Shown: positions 1 to 15,000 of the stretch, piece by piece
Position numbering within the stretch: the stretch's first letter is position 1
Layout: every line of letters begins with the position of its first letter
NCBI RefSeq assembly: GCF_029168945.1
Contig: NC_083603.1
Span: forward strand, 2,418,001 to 2,482,000
DNA from: Cannabis sativa
Taxonomy: Eukaryota > Streptophyta > Magnoliopsida > Rosales > Cannabaceae
DNA: 64,000 nt
Direction of reading: 5' to 3'
Made by a program: the position numbers and the translations under genes
Notes under the pieces: generated by a model
Seen by the model: only the letters and a program-made list of their open reading frames with translations
Databases searched by the model: none
What the model was told of the DNA's origin: nothing

Positions 1-3000
1 TATCAGAAATGTGAGATTTTCACTATTTCGATTAAAACGATCGTTAGTGCAAGATAACTAATTTTTCTCTCAACGTGTCCAAGAGAAAAGTGATGCACAA
101 CGGTCTTGGCTAGGCCCCCGTGAAATTTCATGATCTTTGGAGATGTGTAGGTTGAGATTTTAACGGATAACTAACGAGTGTAAGAGTAAGGAAAAAACTT
201 GTTAAAATTTCCCCTGAAAAGAAGAATATTTTCAATTAGGGGGCCATTTCAACAAATTTTAACCCAAAACCATTCTTCATATTCATTTCTTAGTAGTACA
301 AATTGATTGTGACTAGTGGCAAAAAATATTCCGAGATTGGTCCGGCCACATTTCACAAAGGGGTACCACTATCAGAAATGTGAGATTTTCACTATTTCGA
401 TTAAAACGATCGTTTGTGCAAGATAACTAATTTTTCTCTCAACGTGTCCAAGAGAAAAGTGATGCACAGCGGTCTTGGCTAGAGGCCCGTAAAATTTCAT
501 GATCTTTGGAGATGTGTAGGTTGAGATTTTAACAGATAACTAACGAGTGTAAGAGTAAGGAAAAAACTTGTTAAAATTTCCCTTAAAAGAAGAATATTTT
601 CAATTAGGGGGCCATTTCAACAAATTTTAACCCAAAACCATTCTTCATATTCATTTCTTAGTAGTACAAATTGATTGTGACTAGTGGCAAAAAAAATTCC
701 GAGATTGGTCCGGGCCACATTTCACAAAGGGGTACCACTATCAGAAATGTGAGATTTTCACTATTTCGATTAAAACGATCGTTAGTGCAAGATAACTAAT
801 TTTTCTCTCAACGTGTCCAAGAGAAAAGTGATGCACAACGGTCTTGGCTAGACGCCCGTGAAATTTCATGATCTTTGGAGATGTGTAGGTTGAGATTTTA
901 ACAGATAACTAACGAGTGTAAGAGTAAGGAAAAAACTTGTAAAAATTTCCCCTGAAAAGAAGAATATTTTCAATTAGGGGGCCATTTCAACAAATTTTAA
1001 CCCAAAACCATTCTTCATATTCATTTCTTAGTAGTACAAATTGATTGTGACTAGTGGCAAAAAAAATTCCGAGATTGGTCCGGGCCACATTTCACAAAGG
1101 GGTACCACTATCAGAAATGTGAGATTTTCACTATTTCGATTAAAACGATCGTTAGTGCAAGAAAACTAATTTTTCTCTCAACGTGTCCAAGAGAAAAGTG
1201 ATGCACAACGGTCTTGGCTAGGCTCCCGTGAAATTTCATGATCTTTGGACATGTGTAGGTTGAGATTTTAACAGATAACTAACGAGTGTAAGAGTAAGGA
1301 AAAAACTTGTTAAAATTTCCCCTGAAAAGAAGAATATTTTCAATTAGGGGGCCATTTCAACAAATTTTAACCCAAAACCATTCTTCATATTCATTTCTTA
1401 GTAGTACAAATTGATTGTGACTAGTGGCAAAAAATATTCCGAGATTGGTCCGGGCCACATTTCACAAAGGGGTACCACTATCAGAAATGTGAGATTTTCA
1501 CTATTTCGATTAAAACGATCGTTAGTGCAAGAAAACTAATTTTTCTCTCAACGTGTCCAAGAGAAAAGTGATGCACAACGGTCTTGGCTAGGCCCCCGTG
1601 AAATTTCATGATCTTTGGAGATGTGTAGGTTGAGATTTTAACAGATAACTAACGAGTGTAAGAGTAAGGAAAAAACTTGTAAAAATTTCCCCTGAAAAGA
1701 AGAATATTTTCAATTAGGGGGCCATTTCAACAAATTTTAACCCAAAACCATTCTTCATATTCATTTCTTAGTAGTACAAATTTATTGTGACTAGTGGCAA
1801 AAAAAATTCCGAGATTGGTCCGGCCACATTTCACAAAGGGGTACCACTATCAGAAATGTGAGATTTTCACTATTTCGATTAAAACGATCGTTAGTGCAAG
1901 AAAACTAATTTTTCTCTCAACGTGTCCAAGAGAAAAGTGATGCACAACGGTCTTGGCTAGGCCTCCGTGAAATTTCATGATCTTTGGAGATGTGTAGGTT
2001 GAGATTTTAACAGATAACTAACGAGTGTAAGAGTAAGGAAAAAACTTGTTAAAATTTCCCATGAAAAGAAGAATATTTTCAATTAGGGGGCCATTTCAAA
2101 AAATTTTAACCCAAAACCATTCTTCATATTCATTTCTTAGTAGTACAAATTGATTGTGACTAGTGGCAAAAAATATTCCGAGATTGGTCCGGGCCACATT
2201 TCACAAAGGGGTACCACTATCAGAAATGTGAGATTTTCACTATTTCGATTAAAACGATCGTTAGTGCAAGATAACTAATTTTTCTCTCAACGTGTCCAAG
2301 AGAAAAGTGATGCACAACGGTCTTGGCTAGGCCCCCGTGAAATTTCATGATCTTTGGAGATGTGTAGGTTGAGATTTTAACAGATAACTAACGAGTGTAA
2401 GAGTAAGGAAAAAACTTGTAAAAATTTCCCCTGAAAAGAAGAATATTTTCAATTAGGGGGCCATTTCAAAAAATTTTAACCCAAAACCATTCTTCATATT
2501 CATTTCTTAGTAGTACAAATTGATTGTGACTAGTGGCAAAAAAAATTCCGAGATTGGTCCGGGCCACATTTCACAAAGGGGTACCACTATCAGAAATGTG
2601 AGATTTTCACTATTTCGATTAAAACGATCGTTAGTGCAAGAAAACTAATTTTTCTCTCAACGTGTCCAAGAGAAAAGTGATGCACAACGGTCTTGGCTAG
2701 GCCCCCGTGAAATTTCATGATCTTTGGAGATGTGTAGGTTGAGATTTTAATAGATAACTAACGAGTGTAAGAGTAAGGAAAAAACTTGTAAAAATTTCCC
2801 CTGAAAAGAAGAATATTTTCAATTAGGGGGCCATTTCAACAAATTTTAACCCAAAACCATTCTTCATATTCATTTCTTAGTAGTACAAATTGATTGTGAC
2901 TAGTGGCAAAAAAAATTCCGAGATTGGTCCGGGCCACATTTCACAAAGGGGTACCACTATCAGAAATGTGAGATTTTCACTATTTCGATTAAAACGATCG

Positions 3001-6000
3001 TTAGTGCAAGAAAACTAATTTTTCTCTCAACGTGTCCAAGAGAAAAGTGATGCACAACGGTCTTGGCTAGGCCCCCGTGAAATTTCATGATCTTTGGAGA
3101 TGTGTAGGTTGAGATTTTAACGGATAACTAACGAGTGTAAGAGTAAGGAAAAAACTTGTAAAAATTTCCCCTGAAAAGAAGAATATTTTCAATTAGGGGG
3201 CCATTTCAACAAATTTTAACCCAAAACCATTCTTCATATTCATTTCTTAGTAGTACAAATTGATTGTGACTAGTGGCAAAAAAAATTCCGAGATTGGTCC
3301 GGGCCACATTTCACAAAGGGGTACCACTATCAGAAATGTGAGATTTTCACTATTTCGATTAAAACGATCGTTAGTGCAAGAAAACTAATTTTTCTCTCAA
3401 CGTGTCCAAGAGAAAAGTGATGCACAACGGTCTTGGCTAGGCCCCCGTGAAATTTCATGATCTTTGGAGATGTGTAGGTTGAGATTTTAACAGATATTTA
3501 ACGAGTGTAAGAGTAAGGAAAAAACTTGTTAAAATTTCCCCTGAAAAGAAGAATATTTTCAATTAGGGGGCCATTTCAACAAATTTTAACCCAAAACCAT
3601 TCTTCATATTCATTTCTTAGTAGTACAAATTGATTGTGACTAGTGGCAAAAAATATTCCGAGATTGGTCCGGCCACATTTCACAAAGGGGTACCACTATC
3701 AGAAATGTGAGATTTTCACTATTTCGATTAAAACGATCGTTAGTGCAAGATAACTAATTTTTCTCTCAACGTGTCCAAGAGAAAAGTGATGCACAACGGT
3801 CTTGGCTAGGCCCCCGTGAAATTTCATGATCTTTGGAGATGTGTAGGTTGAGATTTTAACTGATAACTAACGAGTGTAAGAGTAAGGAAAAAACTTGTAA
3901 AAATTTCCCCTGAAAAGAAGAATATTTTCAATTAGGGGGCCATTTCAAAAAATTTTAACCCAAAACCATTCTTCATATTCATTTCTTAGTAGTACAAATT
4001 GATTGTGACTAGTGGCAAAAAATATTCCGAGATTGGTCCGGCCACATTTCACAAAGGGGTACCACTATCAGAAATGTGAGATTTTCACTATTTCGATTAA
4101 AACGATCGTTAGTGCAAGAAAACTAATTTTTCTCTCAACGTGTCCAAGAGAAAAGTGATGCACAACGGTCTTGGCTAGGCCCCCGTGAAATTTCATGATC
4201 TTTGGAGATGTGTAGGTTGAGATTTTAATAGATAACTAACGAGTGTAAGAGTAAGGAAAAGCTTGTAAAAATTTCCCCTGAAAAGAAGAATATTTTCAAT
4301 TAGGGGGCCATTTCAACAAATTTTAACCCAAAACCATTCTTCATATTCATTTCTTAGTAGTACAAATTGATTGTGACTAGTGGCAAAAAATATTCCGAGA
4401 TTGGTCCGGGCCACATTTCACAAAGGGGTACCACTATCAGAAATGTGAGATTTTCACTATTTCGATTAAAACGATCGTTAGTGCAAGAAAACTAATTTTT
4501 CTCTCAACGTGTCCAAGAGAAAAGTGATGCACAACGGTCTTGGCTAGGCCCCCGTGAAATTTCATGATCTTTGGAGATGTGTAGGTTGAGATTTTAACAG
4601 ATAACTAACGAGTGTAAGAGTAAGGAAAAAACTTGTAAAAATTTCCCCTGAAAAGAAGAATATTTTCAATTAGGGGGCCATTTCAACAAATTTTAACCCA
4701 AAACCATTCTTCATATTCATTTCTTAGTAGTACAAATTGATTGTGACTAGTGGCAAAAAATATTCCGAGATTGGTCCGGGCCACATTTCACAAAGGGGTA
4801 CCACTATCAGAAATGTGAGATTTTCACTATTTCGATTAAAACGATCGTTAGTGCAAGATGAATAATTTTTCTCTCAACGTGTCCATGAGAAAAGTGATGC
4901 ACAACGGTCTTGGCTAGGCCCCCGTGAAATTTCATGATCTTTGGAGATGTGTAGGTTGAGATTTTAACAGATAACTAACGAGTGTAAGAGTAAGGAAAAA
5001 ACTTGTAAAAATTTCCCCTGAAAAGAAGAATATTTTCAATTAGGGGGCCATTTCAACAAATTTTAACCCAAAACCATTCTTCATATTCATTTCTTAGTAG
5101 TACAAATTGATTGTGACTAGTGGCAAAAAATATTCCGAGATTGGTCCGGGCCACATTTCACAAAGGGGTACCACTATCAGAAATGTGAGATTTTCACTAT
5201 TTCGATTAAAACGATCGTTAGTGCAAGATAACTAATTTTTCTCTCAACGTGTCCAAGAGAAAAGTGATGCACAACGGTCTTGGCTAGGGGCCCGTGAAAT
5301 TTCATGATCTTTGGAGATGTGTAGGTTGAGATTTTAACCGATAACTAACGAGTGTAAGAGTAAGGAAAAAACTTGTTAAAATTTCCCCTGAAAAGAAGAA
5401 TATTTTCAATTAGGGGGCCATTTCAACAAATTTTAACCCAAAACCATTCTTCATATTCATTTCTTAGTAGTACAAATTGATTGTGACTAGTGGCAAAAAA
5501 TATTCCGAGATTGGTCCGGGCCACATTTCACAAAGGGGTACCACTATCAGAAATGTGAGATTTTCACTATTTCGATTAAAACGATCGTTAGTGCAAGAAA
5601 ACTAAATTTTTCTCTCAACGTGTCCAAGAGAAAAGTGATGCACAACGGTCTTGGCTAGGCCCCCGTGAAATTTCATGATCTTTGGAGATGTGTAGGTTGA
5701 GATTTTAACAGATAACTAACGAGTGTAAGAGTAAGGAAAAAACTTGTTAAAATTTCCCCTGAAAAGAAGAATATTTTCAATTAGGGGGCCATTTCAACAA
5801 ATTTTAACCCAAAACCATTCTTCATATTCATTTCTTAGTAGTACAAATTGATTGTGACTAGTGGCAAAAAATATTCCGAGATTGGTCCGGGCCACATTTC
5901 ACAAAGGGGTACCACTATCAGAAATGTGAGATTTTCACTATTTCGATTAAAACGATCGTTAGTGCAAGATGAATAATTTTTCTCTCAACGTGTCCATGAG

Positions 6001-9000
6001 AAAAGTGATGCACAACGGTCTTGGCTAGGCTCCCGTGAAATTTCATGATCTTTGGAGATGTGTAGGTTGAGATTTTAACAGATAACTAACGAGTGTAAGA
6101 GTAAGGAAAAAACTTGTAAAAATTTCCCCTGAAAAGAAGAATATTTTCAATTAGGGGGCCATTTCAAAAAATTTTAACCCAAAACCATTCTTCATATTCA
6201 TTTCTTAGTAGTACAAATTGATTGTGACTAGTGGCAAAAAAAATTCCGAGATTGGTCCGGGCCACATTTCACAAAGGGGTACCACTATCAGAAATGTGAG
6301 ATTTTCACTATTTCGATTAAAACGATCGTTAGTGCAAGAAAACTAATTTTTCTCTCAACGTGTCCAAGAGAAAAGTGATGCACAACGGTCTTGGCTAGGC
6401 CCCCGTGAAATTTCATGATCTTTGGAGATGTGTAGGTTGAGATTTTAACAGATAACTAACGAGTGTAAGAGTAAGGAAAAAACTTGTTAAAATTTCCCCT
6501 GAAAAGAAGAATATTTTCAATTAGGGGGCCATTTCAAAAAATTTTAACCCAAAACCATTCTTCATATTCATTTCTTAGTAGTACAAATTGATTGTGACTA
6601 GTGGCAAAAAATATTCCGAGATTGGTCCGGGCCACATTTCACAAAGGGGTACCACTATCAGAAATGTGAGATTTTCACTATTTCGATTAAAACGATCGTT
6701 AGTGCAAGATAACTAATTTTTCTCTCAACGTGTCCAAGAGAAAAGTGATGCACAACGGTCTTGGCTAGGCCCATGTGAAATTTCATGATCTTTGGAGATG
6801 TGTAGGTTGAGATTTTAACAGATAACTAACGAGTGTAAGAGTAAGGAAAAAACTTGTAAAAATTTCCCCTGAAAAGAAGAATATTTTCAATTAGGGGGCC
6901 ATTTCAACAAATTTTAACCCAAAACCATTCTTCATATTCATTTCTTAGTAGTACAAATTGATTGTGACTAGTGGCAAAAAATATTCCGAGATTGGTCCGG
7001 GCCACATTTCACAAAGGGGTACCACTATCAGAAATGTGAGATTTTCACTATTTCGATTAAAACGATCGTTAGTGCAAGAAAACTAATTTTTCTCTCAACG
7101 TGTCCAAGAGAAAAGTGATGCACAACGGTCTTGGCTAGGCCCCCGTGAAATTTCATGATCTTTGGAGATGTGTAGGTTGAGATTTTAACAGATAACTAAC
7201 GAGTGTAAGAGTAAGGAAAAAACTTGTTAAAATTTCCCCTGAAAAGAAGAATATTTTCAATTAGGGGGCCATTTCAACAAATTTTAACCCAAAACCATTC
7301 TTCATATTCATTTCTTAGTAGTACAAATTGATTGTGACTAGTGGCAAAAAATATTCCGAGATTGGTCGGGCCACATTTCACAAAGGGGTACCACTATCAG
7401 AAATGTGAGATTTTCACTATTTCGATTAAAACGATCGTTAGTGCAAGAAAACTAATTTTTCTCTCAACGTGTCCAAGAGAAAAGTGATGCACAACGGTCT
7501 TGGCTAGGCCCCCGTGAAATTTCATGATCTTTGGAGATGTGTAGGTTGAGATTTTAACAGATAACTAACGAGTGTAAGAGTAAGGAAAAAACTTGTTAAA
7601 ATTTCCCCTGAAAAGAAGAATATTTTCAATTAGGGGGCCATTTCAACAAATTTTAACCCAAAACCATTCTTCATATTCATTTCTTAGTAGTACAAATTGA
7701 TTGTGACTAGTGGCAAAAAATATTCCGAGATTGGTCCGGCCACATTTCACAAAGGGGTACCACTATCAGAAATGTGAGATTTTCACTATTTCGATTAAAA
7801 CGATCGTTAGTGCAAGAAAACTAATTTTTCTCTCAACGTGTCCAAGAGAAAAGTGATGCACAACGGTCTTGGCTAGGCCCCCGTGAAATTTCATGATCTT
7901 TGGAGATGTGTAGGTTGAGATTTTAACAGATAACTAACGAGTGTAAGAGTAAGGAAAAAACTTGTAAAAATTTCCCCTGAAAAGAAGAATATTTTCAATT
8001 AGGGGGCCATTTCAACAAATTTTAACCCAAAACCATTCTTCATATTCATTTCTTAGTAGTACAAATTGATTGTGACTAGTGGCAAAAAAAATTCCGAGAT
8101 TGGTCCGGGCCACATTTCACAAAGGGGTACCACTATCAGAAATGTGAGATTTTCACTATTTCGATTAAAACGATCGTTAGTGCAAGATAACTAATTTTTC
8201 TCTCAACGTGTCCAAGAGAAAAGTGATGCACAACGGTCTTGGCTAGGCCCCCGTGAAATTTCATGATCTTTGGAGATGTGTAGGTTGAGATTTTAACAGA
8301 TAACTAACGAGTGTAAGAGTAAGGAAAAAACTTGTTAAAATTTCCCCTAAAAAGAAGAATATTTTCAATTAGGGGGCCATTTCAACTAATTTTAACCCAA
8401 AACCATTCTTCATATTCATTTCTTAGTAGTACAAATTGATTGTGACTAGTGGCAAAAAAAATTCCGAGATTGGTCCGGGCCACATTTCACAAAGGGGTAC
8501 CACTATCAGAAATGTGAGATTTTCACTATTTCGATTAAAACGATCGTTAGTGCAAGATAACTAATTTTTCTCTCAACGTGTCCAAGAGAAAAGTGATGCA
8601 CAACGGTCTTGGCTAGGCCCCCGTGAAATTTCATGATCTTTGGAGATGTGTAGGTTGAGATTTTAACAGATAACTAACGAGTGTAAGAGTAAGGAAAAAA
8701 CTTGTTAAAATTTCCCCTGAAAAGAAGAATATTTTCAATTAGGGGGCCATTTCAACAAATTTTAACCCAAAACCATTCTTCATATTCATTTCTTAGTAGT
8801 ACAAATTGATTGTGACTAGTGGCAAAAAATATTCCGAGATTGGTCCGGCCACATTTCACAAAGGGGTACCACTATCAGAAATGTGAGATTTTCACTATTT
8901 CGATTAAAACGATCGTTAGTGCAAGATAACTAATTTTTCTCTCAACGTGTCCAAGAGAAAAGTGATGCACAACGGTCTTGGCTAGACGCCCGTGAAATTT

Positions 9001-12000
9001 CATGATCTTTGGAGATGTGTAGGTTGAGATTTTAATAGATAACTAACGAGTGTAAGAGTAAGGAAAAACTTGTTAAAATTTCCCCTGAAAAGAAGGATAT
9101 TTTCAATTAGGGGGCCATTTCAACAAATTTTAACCCAAAACCATTCTTCATATTCATTTCTTAGTAGTACAAATTGATTGTGACTAGTGGCAAAAAATAT
9201 TCCGAGATTGGTCCTGGCCACATTTCACAAAGGGGTACCACTATCAGAAATGTGAGATTTTCACTATTTCGATTAAAACGATCGTTAGTGCAAGATAACT
9301 AATTTTTCTCTCAACGTGTCCAAGAGAAAAGTGATGCACAGCGGTCTTGGCTAGAGGCCCGTGAAATTTCATGATCTTTGGAGATGTGTAGGTTGAGATT
9401 TTAACAGATAACTAACGAGTGTAAGAGTAAGGAAAAAACTTGTAAAAATTTCCCCTGAAAAGAAGAATATTTTCAATTAGGGGGCCATTTCAACAAATTT
9501 TAACCCAAAACCATTCTTCATATTCATTTCTTAGTAGTACAAATTGATTGTGACTAGTGGCAAAAAATATTCCGAGATTGGTCCGGGCCACATTTCACAA
9601 AGGGGTACCACTATCAGAAATGTGAGATTTTCACTATTTCGATTAAAACGATCGTTAGTGCAAGAAAACTAATTTTTCTCTCAACGTGTCCAAGAGAAAA
9701 GTGATGCACAACGGTCTTGGCTAGGCCCCCGTGAAATTTCATGATCTTTGGAGATGTGTAGGTTGAGATTTTAACAGATAACTAACGAGTGTAAGAGTAA
9801 GGAAAAAACTTGTTAAAATTTCCCCTGAAAAGAAGAATATTTTCAATTAGGGGGCCATTTCAACAAATTTTAACCCAAAACCATTCTTCATATTCATTTC
9901 TTAGTAGTACAAATTGATTGTGACTAGTGGCAAAAAATATTCCGAGATTGGTCCGGGCCACCTTTCACAAAGTGGTACCACTATCAGAAATGTGAGATTT
10001 TCACTATTTCGATTAAAACGATCGTTAGTGCAAGAAAACTAATTTTTCTCTCAACGTGTCCAAGAGAAAAGTGATGCACAACGGTCTTGGCTAGGCCCCC
10101 GTGAAATTTCATGATCTTTGGAGATGTGTAGGTTGAGATTTTAACAGATAACTAACGAGTGTAAGAGTAAGGAAAAACTTGTTAAAATTTCCCCTGAAAA
10201 GAAGAATATTTTCAATTAGGGGGCCATTTCAACAAATTTTAACCCAAAACCATTCTTCATATTCATTTCTTAGTAGTACAAATTGATTGTGACTAGTGGC
10301 AAAAAATATTCCGAGATTGGTCCGGCCACATTTCACAAAGGGGTACCACTATCAGAAATGTGAGATTTTCACTATTTCGATTAAAACGATCGTTAGTGCA
10401 AGAAAACTAATTTTTCTCTCAACGTGTCCAAGAGAAAAGTGATGCACAACGGTCTTGGCTAGGCCCCCGTGAAATTTCATGATCTTTGGAGATGTGTAGG
10501 TTGAGATTTTAACAGATAACTAAAGAGTGTAAGAGTAAGGAAAAAACTTGTTAAAATTTCCCCTGAAAAGAAGAATATTTTCAATTAGGGGGCCATTTCA
10601 ACAAATTTTAACCCAAAACCATTCTTCATATTCATTTCTTAGTAGTACAAATTGATTGTGACTAGTGGCAAAAAATATTCCGAGATTGGTCCGGGCCACA
10701 TTTCACAAAGGGGTACCACTATCAGAAATGTGAGATTTTCACTATTTCGATTAAAACGATCGTTAGTGCAAGAAAACTAATTTTTCTCTCAACGTGTCCA
10801 AGAGAAAAGTGATGCACAACGGTCTTGGCTAGGGGCCCGTGAAATTTCATGATCTTTGGAGATGTGTAGGTTGAGATTTTAACAGATAACTAACGAGTGT
10901 AAGAGTAAGGAAAAAACTTGTTAAAATTTCCCCTGAAAAGAAGAATATTTTCAATTAGGGGGCCATTTCAACAAATTTTAACCCAAAACCATTCTTCATA
11001 TTCATTTCTTAGTAGTACAAATTGATTGTGACTAGTGGCAAAAAATATTCCGAGATTGGTCCGGGCCACATTTCACAAAGGGGTACCACTATCAGAAATG
11101 TGAGATTTTCACTATTTCGATTAAAACGATCGTTAGTGCAAGATAACTAATTTTTCTCTCAACGTGTCCAAGAGAAAAGTGATGCACAACGGTCTTGGCT
11201 AGGCCCCCGTGAAATTTCATGATCTTTGGAGATGTGTAGGTTGAGATTTTAACAGATAACTAACGAGTGTAAGAGTAAGGAAAAAACTTGTTAAAATTTC
11301 CCCTGAAAAGAAGAATATTTTCAATTAGGGGGCCATTTCAACAAATTTTAACCCAAAACCATTCTTCATATTCATTTCTTAGTAGTACAAATTGATTGTG
11401 ACTAGTGGCAAAAAATATTCCGAGATTGGTCCGGGCCACATTTCACAAAGGGGTACCACTATCAGAAATGTGAGATTTTCACTATTTCGATTAAAACGAT
11501 CGTTAGTGCAAGAAAACTAATTTTTCTCTCAACGTGTCCAAGAGAAAAGTGATGCACAACGGTCTTGGCTACACCCCCGTGAAATTTCATGATCTTTGGA
11601 GATGTGTAGGTTGAGATTTTAACGGATAACTAACGAGTGTAAGAGTAAGGAAAAAACTTGTTAAAATTTCCCCTGAAAAGAAGAATATTTTCAATTAGGG
11701 GGCCATTTCAACAAATTTTAACCCAAAACCATTCTTCATATTCATTTCTTAGTAGTACAAATTGATTGTGACTAGTGGCAAAAAATATTCCGAGATTGGT
11801 CCCGGCCACATTTCACAAAGGGGTACCACTATCAGAAATGTGAGATTTTCACTATTTCGATTAAAACGATCGTTAGTGCAAGATAACTAATTTTTCTCTC
11901 AACGTGTCCAAGAGAAAAGTGATGCACAACGGTCTTGGCTAGACGCCCGTGAAATTTCATGATCTTTGGAGATGTGTAGGTTGAGATTTTAACAGATAAC

Positions 12001-15000
12001 TAACGAGTGTAAGAGTAAGGAAAAAACTTGTAAAAATTTCCCCTGAAAAGAAGAATATTTTCAATTAGGGGGCCATTTCAACAAATTTTAACCCAAAACC
12101 ATTCTTCATATTCATTTCTTAGTAGTACAAATTGATTGTGACTAGTGGCAAAAAATATTCCGAGATTGGTCCGGGCCACATTTCACAAAGGGGTACCACT
12201 ATCAGAAATGTGAGATTTTCACTATTTCGATTAAAACGATCGTTAGTGCAAGAAAACTAATTTTTCTCTCAACGTGTCCAAGAGAAAAGTGATGCACAAC
12301 GGTCTTGGCTAGGCCGCCGTGAAATTTCATGATCTTTGGAGATGTGTAGGTTGAGATTTTAACAGATAACTAACGAGTGTAAGAGTAAGGAAAAAACTTG
12401 TTAAAATTTCCCTTAAAAGAAGAATATTTTCAATTAGGGGCCATTTCAACAAATTTTAACCCAAAACCATTCTTCATATTCATTTCTTAGTAGTACAAAT
12501 TGATTGTGACTAGTGGCAAAAAAAATTCCGAGATTGGTCCGGGCCACATTTCACAAAGGGGTACCACTATCAGAAATGTGAGATTTTCACTATTTCGATT
12601 AAAACGATCGTTAGTGCAAGAAAACTAATTTTTCTCTCAACGTGTCCAAGAGAAAAGTGATGCACAACGGTCTTGGCTAGGCGCCCGTGAAATTTCATGA
12701 TCTTTGGAGATGTGTAGGTTGAGATTTTAACAGATAACTAACGAGTGTAAGAGTAAGGAAAAAACTTGTTAAAATTTCCCCTGAAAAGAAGAATATTTTC
12801 AATTAGGGGGCCATTTCAAAAAATTTTAACCCAAAACCATTCTTCATATTCATTTCTTAGTAGTACAAATTGATTGTGACTAGTGGCAAAAAATATTCCG
12901 AGATTGGTCCTGGCCACATTTCACAAAGGGGTACCACTATCAGAAATGTGAGATTTTCACTATTTCGATTAAAACGATCGTTAGTGCAAGAAAACTAATT
13001 TTTCTCTCAACGTGTCCAAGAGAAAAGTGATGCACAACGGTCTTGGCTAGGCCCCCGTGAAATTTCATGATCTTTGGAGATGTGTAGGTTGAGATTTTAA
13101 CAGATAACTAACGAGTGTAAGAGTAAGGAAAAAACTTGTAAAAATTTCCCCTGAAAAGAAGAATATTTTCAATTAGGGGGCCATTTCAACAAATTTTAAC
13201 CCAAAACCATTCTTCATATTCATTTCTTAGTAGTACAAATTGATTGTGACTAGTGGCAAAAAATATTCCGAGATTGGTCCAGGCCACATTTCACAAAGGG
13301 GTACCACTATCAGAAATGTGAGATTTTCACTATTTCGATTAAAACGATCGTTAGTGCAAGATAACTAATTTTTCTCTCAACGTGTCCAAGAGAAAAGTGA
13401 TGCACAGCCGTCTTGGCTAGATGCCTGTGAAATTTCATGATCTTTGGAGATGTGTAGGTTGAGATTTTTAGAGATAACTAACGAGTGTAAGAGTAAGGAA
13501 AAAACTTGTTAAAATTTCCCCTGAAAAGAAGAATATTTTCAATTAGGGGGCCATTTCAACAAATTTTAACCCAAAACCATTCTTCATATTCATTTCTTAG
13601 TAGTACAAATTGATTGTGACTAGTGGCAAAAAATATTCCGAGATTGGTCCAGGCCACATTTCACAAAGGGGTACCACTATCAGAAATGTGAGATTTTCAC
13701 TATTTCGATTAAAACGATCGTTAGTGCAAGAAAACTAATTTTTCTCTCAACGTGTCCAAGAGAAAAGTGATGCACAACGGTCTTGGCTAGGCCCCCGTGA
13801 AATTTCATGATCTTTGGAGATGTGTAGGTTGAGATTTTAACAGATAACTAACGAGTGTAAGAGTAAGGAAAAAACTTGTTAAAATTTCCCCTGAAAAGAA
13901 GAATATTTTCAATTAGGGGGCCATTTCAACAAATTTTAACCCAAAACCATTCTTCATATTCATTTCTTAGTAGTACAAATTGATTGTGACTAGTGGCAAA
14001 AAAAATTCCGAGATTGGTCCGGCCCACATTTCACAAAGGGGTACCACTATCAGAAATGTGAGATTTTCACTATTTCGATTAAAACGATCGTTAGTGCAAG
14101 ATAACTAATTTTTCTCTCAACGTGTCCAAGAGAAAAGTGATGCACAACGGTCTTGGCTAGGCGCCCGTGAAATTTCATGATCTTTGGAGATGTGTAGGTT
14201 GAGATTTTAACAGATAACTAACGAGTGTAAGAGTAAGGAAAAAACTTGTTAAAATTTCCCCTGAAAAGAAGAATATTTTCAATTAGGGGGCCATTTCAAC
14301 AAATTTTAACCCAAAACCATTCTTCATATTCATTTCTTAGTAGTACAAATTGATTGTGACTAGTGGCAAAAAATATTCCGAGATTGGTCCGGGCCACATT
14401 TCACAAAGGGGTACCACTATCAGAAATGTGAGATTTTCACTATTTCGATTAAAACGATCGTTAGTGCAAGATAACTAATTTTTCTCTCAACGTGTCCAAG
14501 AGAAAAGTGATGCACAACGGTCTTGGCTAGGCCCCCGTGAAATTTCATGATCTTTGGAGATGTGTAGGTTGAGATTTTAACAGATAACTAACGAGTGTAA
14601 GAGTAAGGAAAAAACTTGTAAAAATTTCCCCTGAAAAGAAGAATATTTTCAATTAGGGGGCCATTTCAACAAATTTTAACCCAAAACCATTCTTCATATT
14701 CATTTCTTAGTAGTACAAATTGATTGTGACTAGTGGCAAAAAATATTCCGAGATTGGTCCTGGCCACATTTCACAAAGGGGTACCACTATCAGAAATGTG
14801 AGATTTTCACTATTTCGATTAAAACGATCGTTAGTGCAAGAAAACTAATTTTTCTCTCAACGTGTCCAAGAGAAAAGTGATGCACAACGGTCTTGGCTAG
14901 GCCCCCGTGAAATTTCATGATCTTTGGAGATGTGTAGGTTGAGATTTTAACAGATAACTAACGAGTGTAAGAGTAAGGAAAAAACTTGTTAAAATTTCCC

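Noticed and set aside
1..400. Telomeric repeats at the left edge
   Set aside because: No TTTAGGG or CCCTAAA runs; the window starts mid-satellite.
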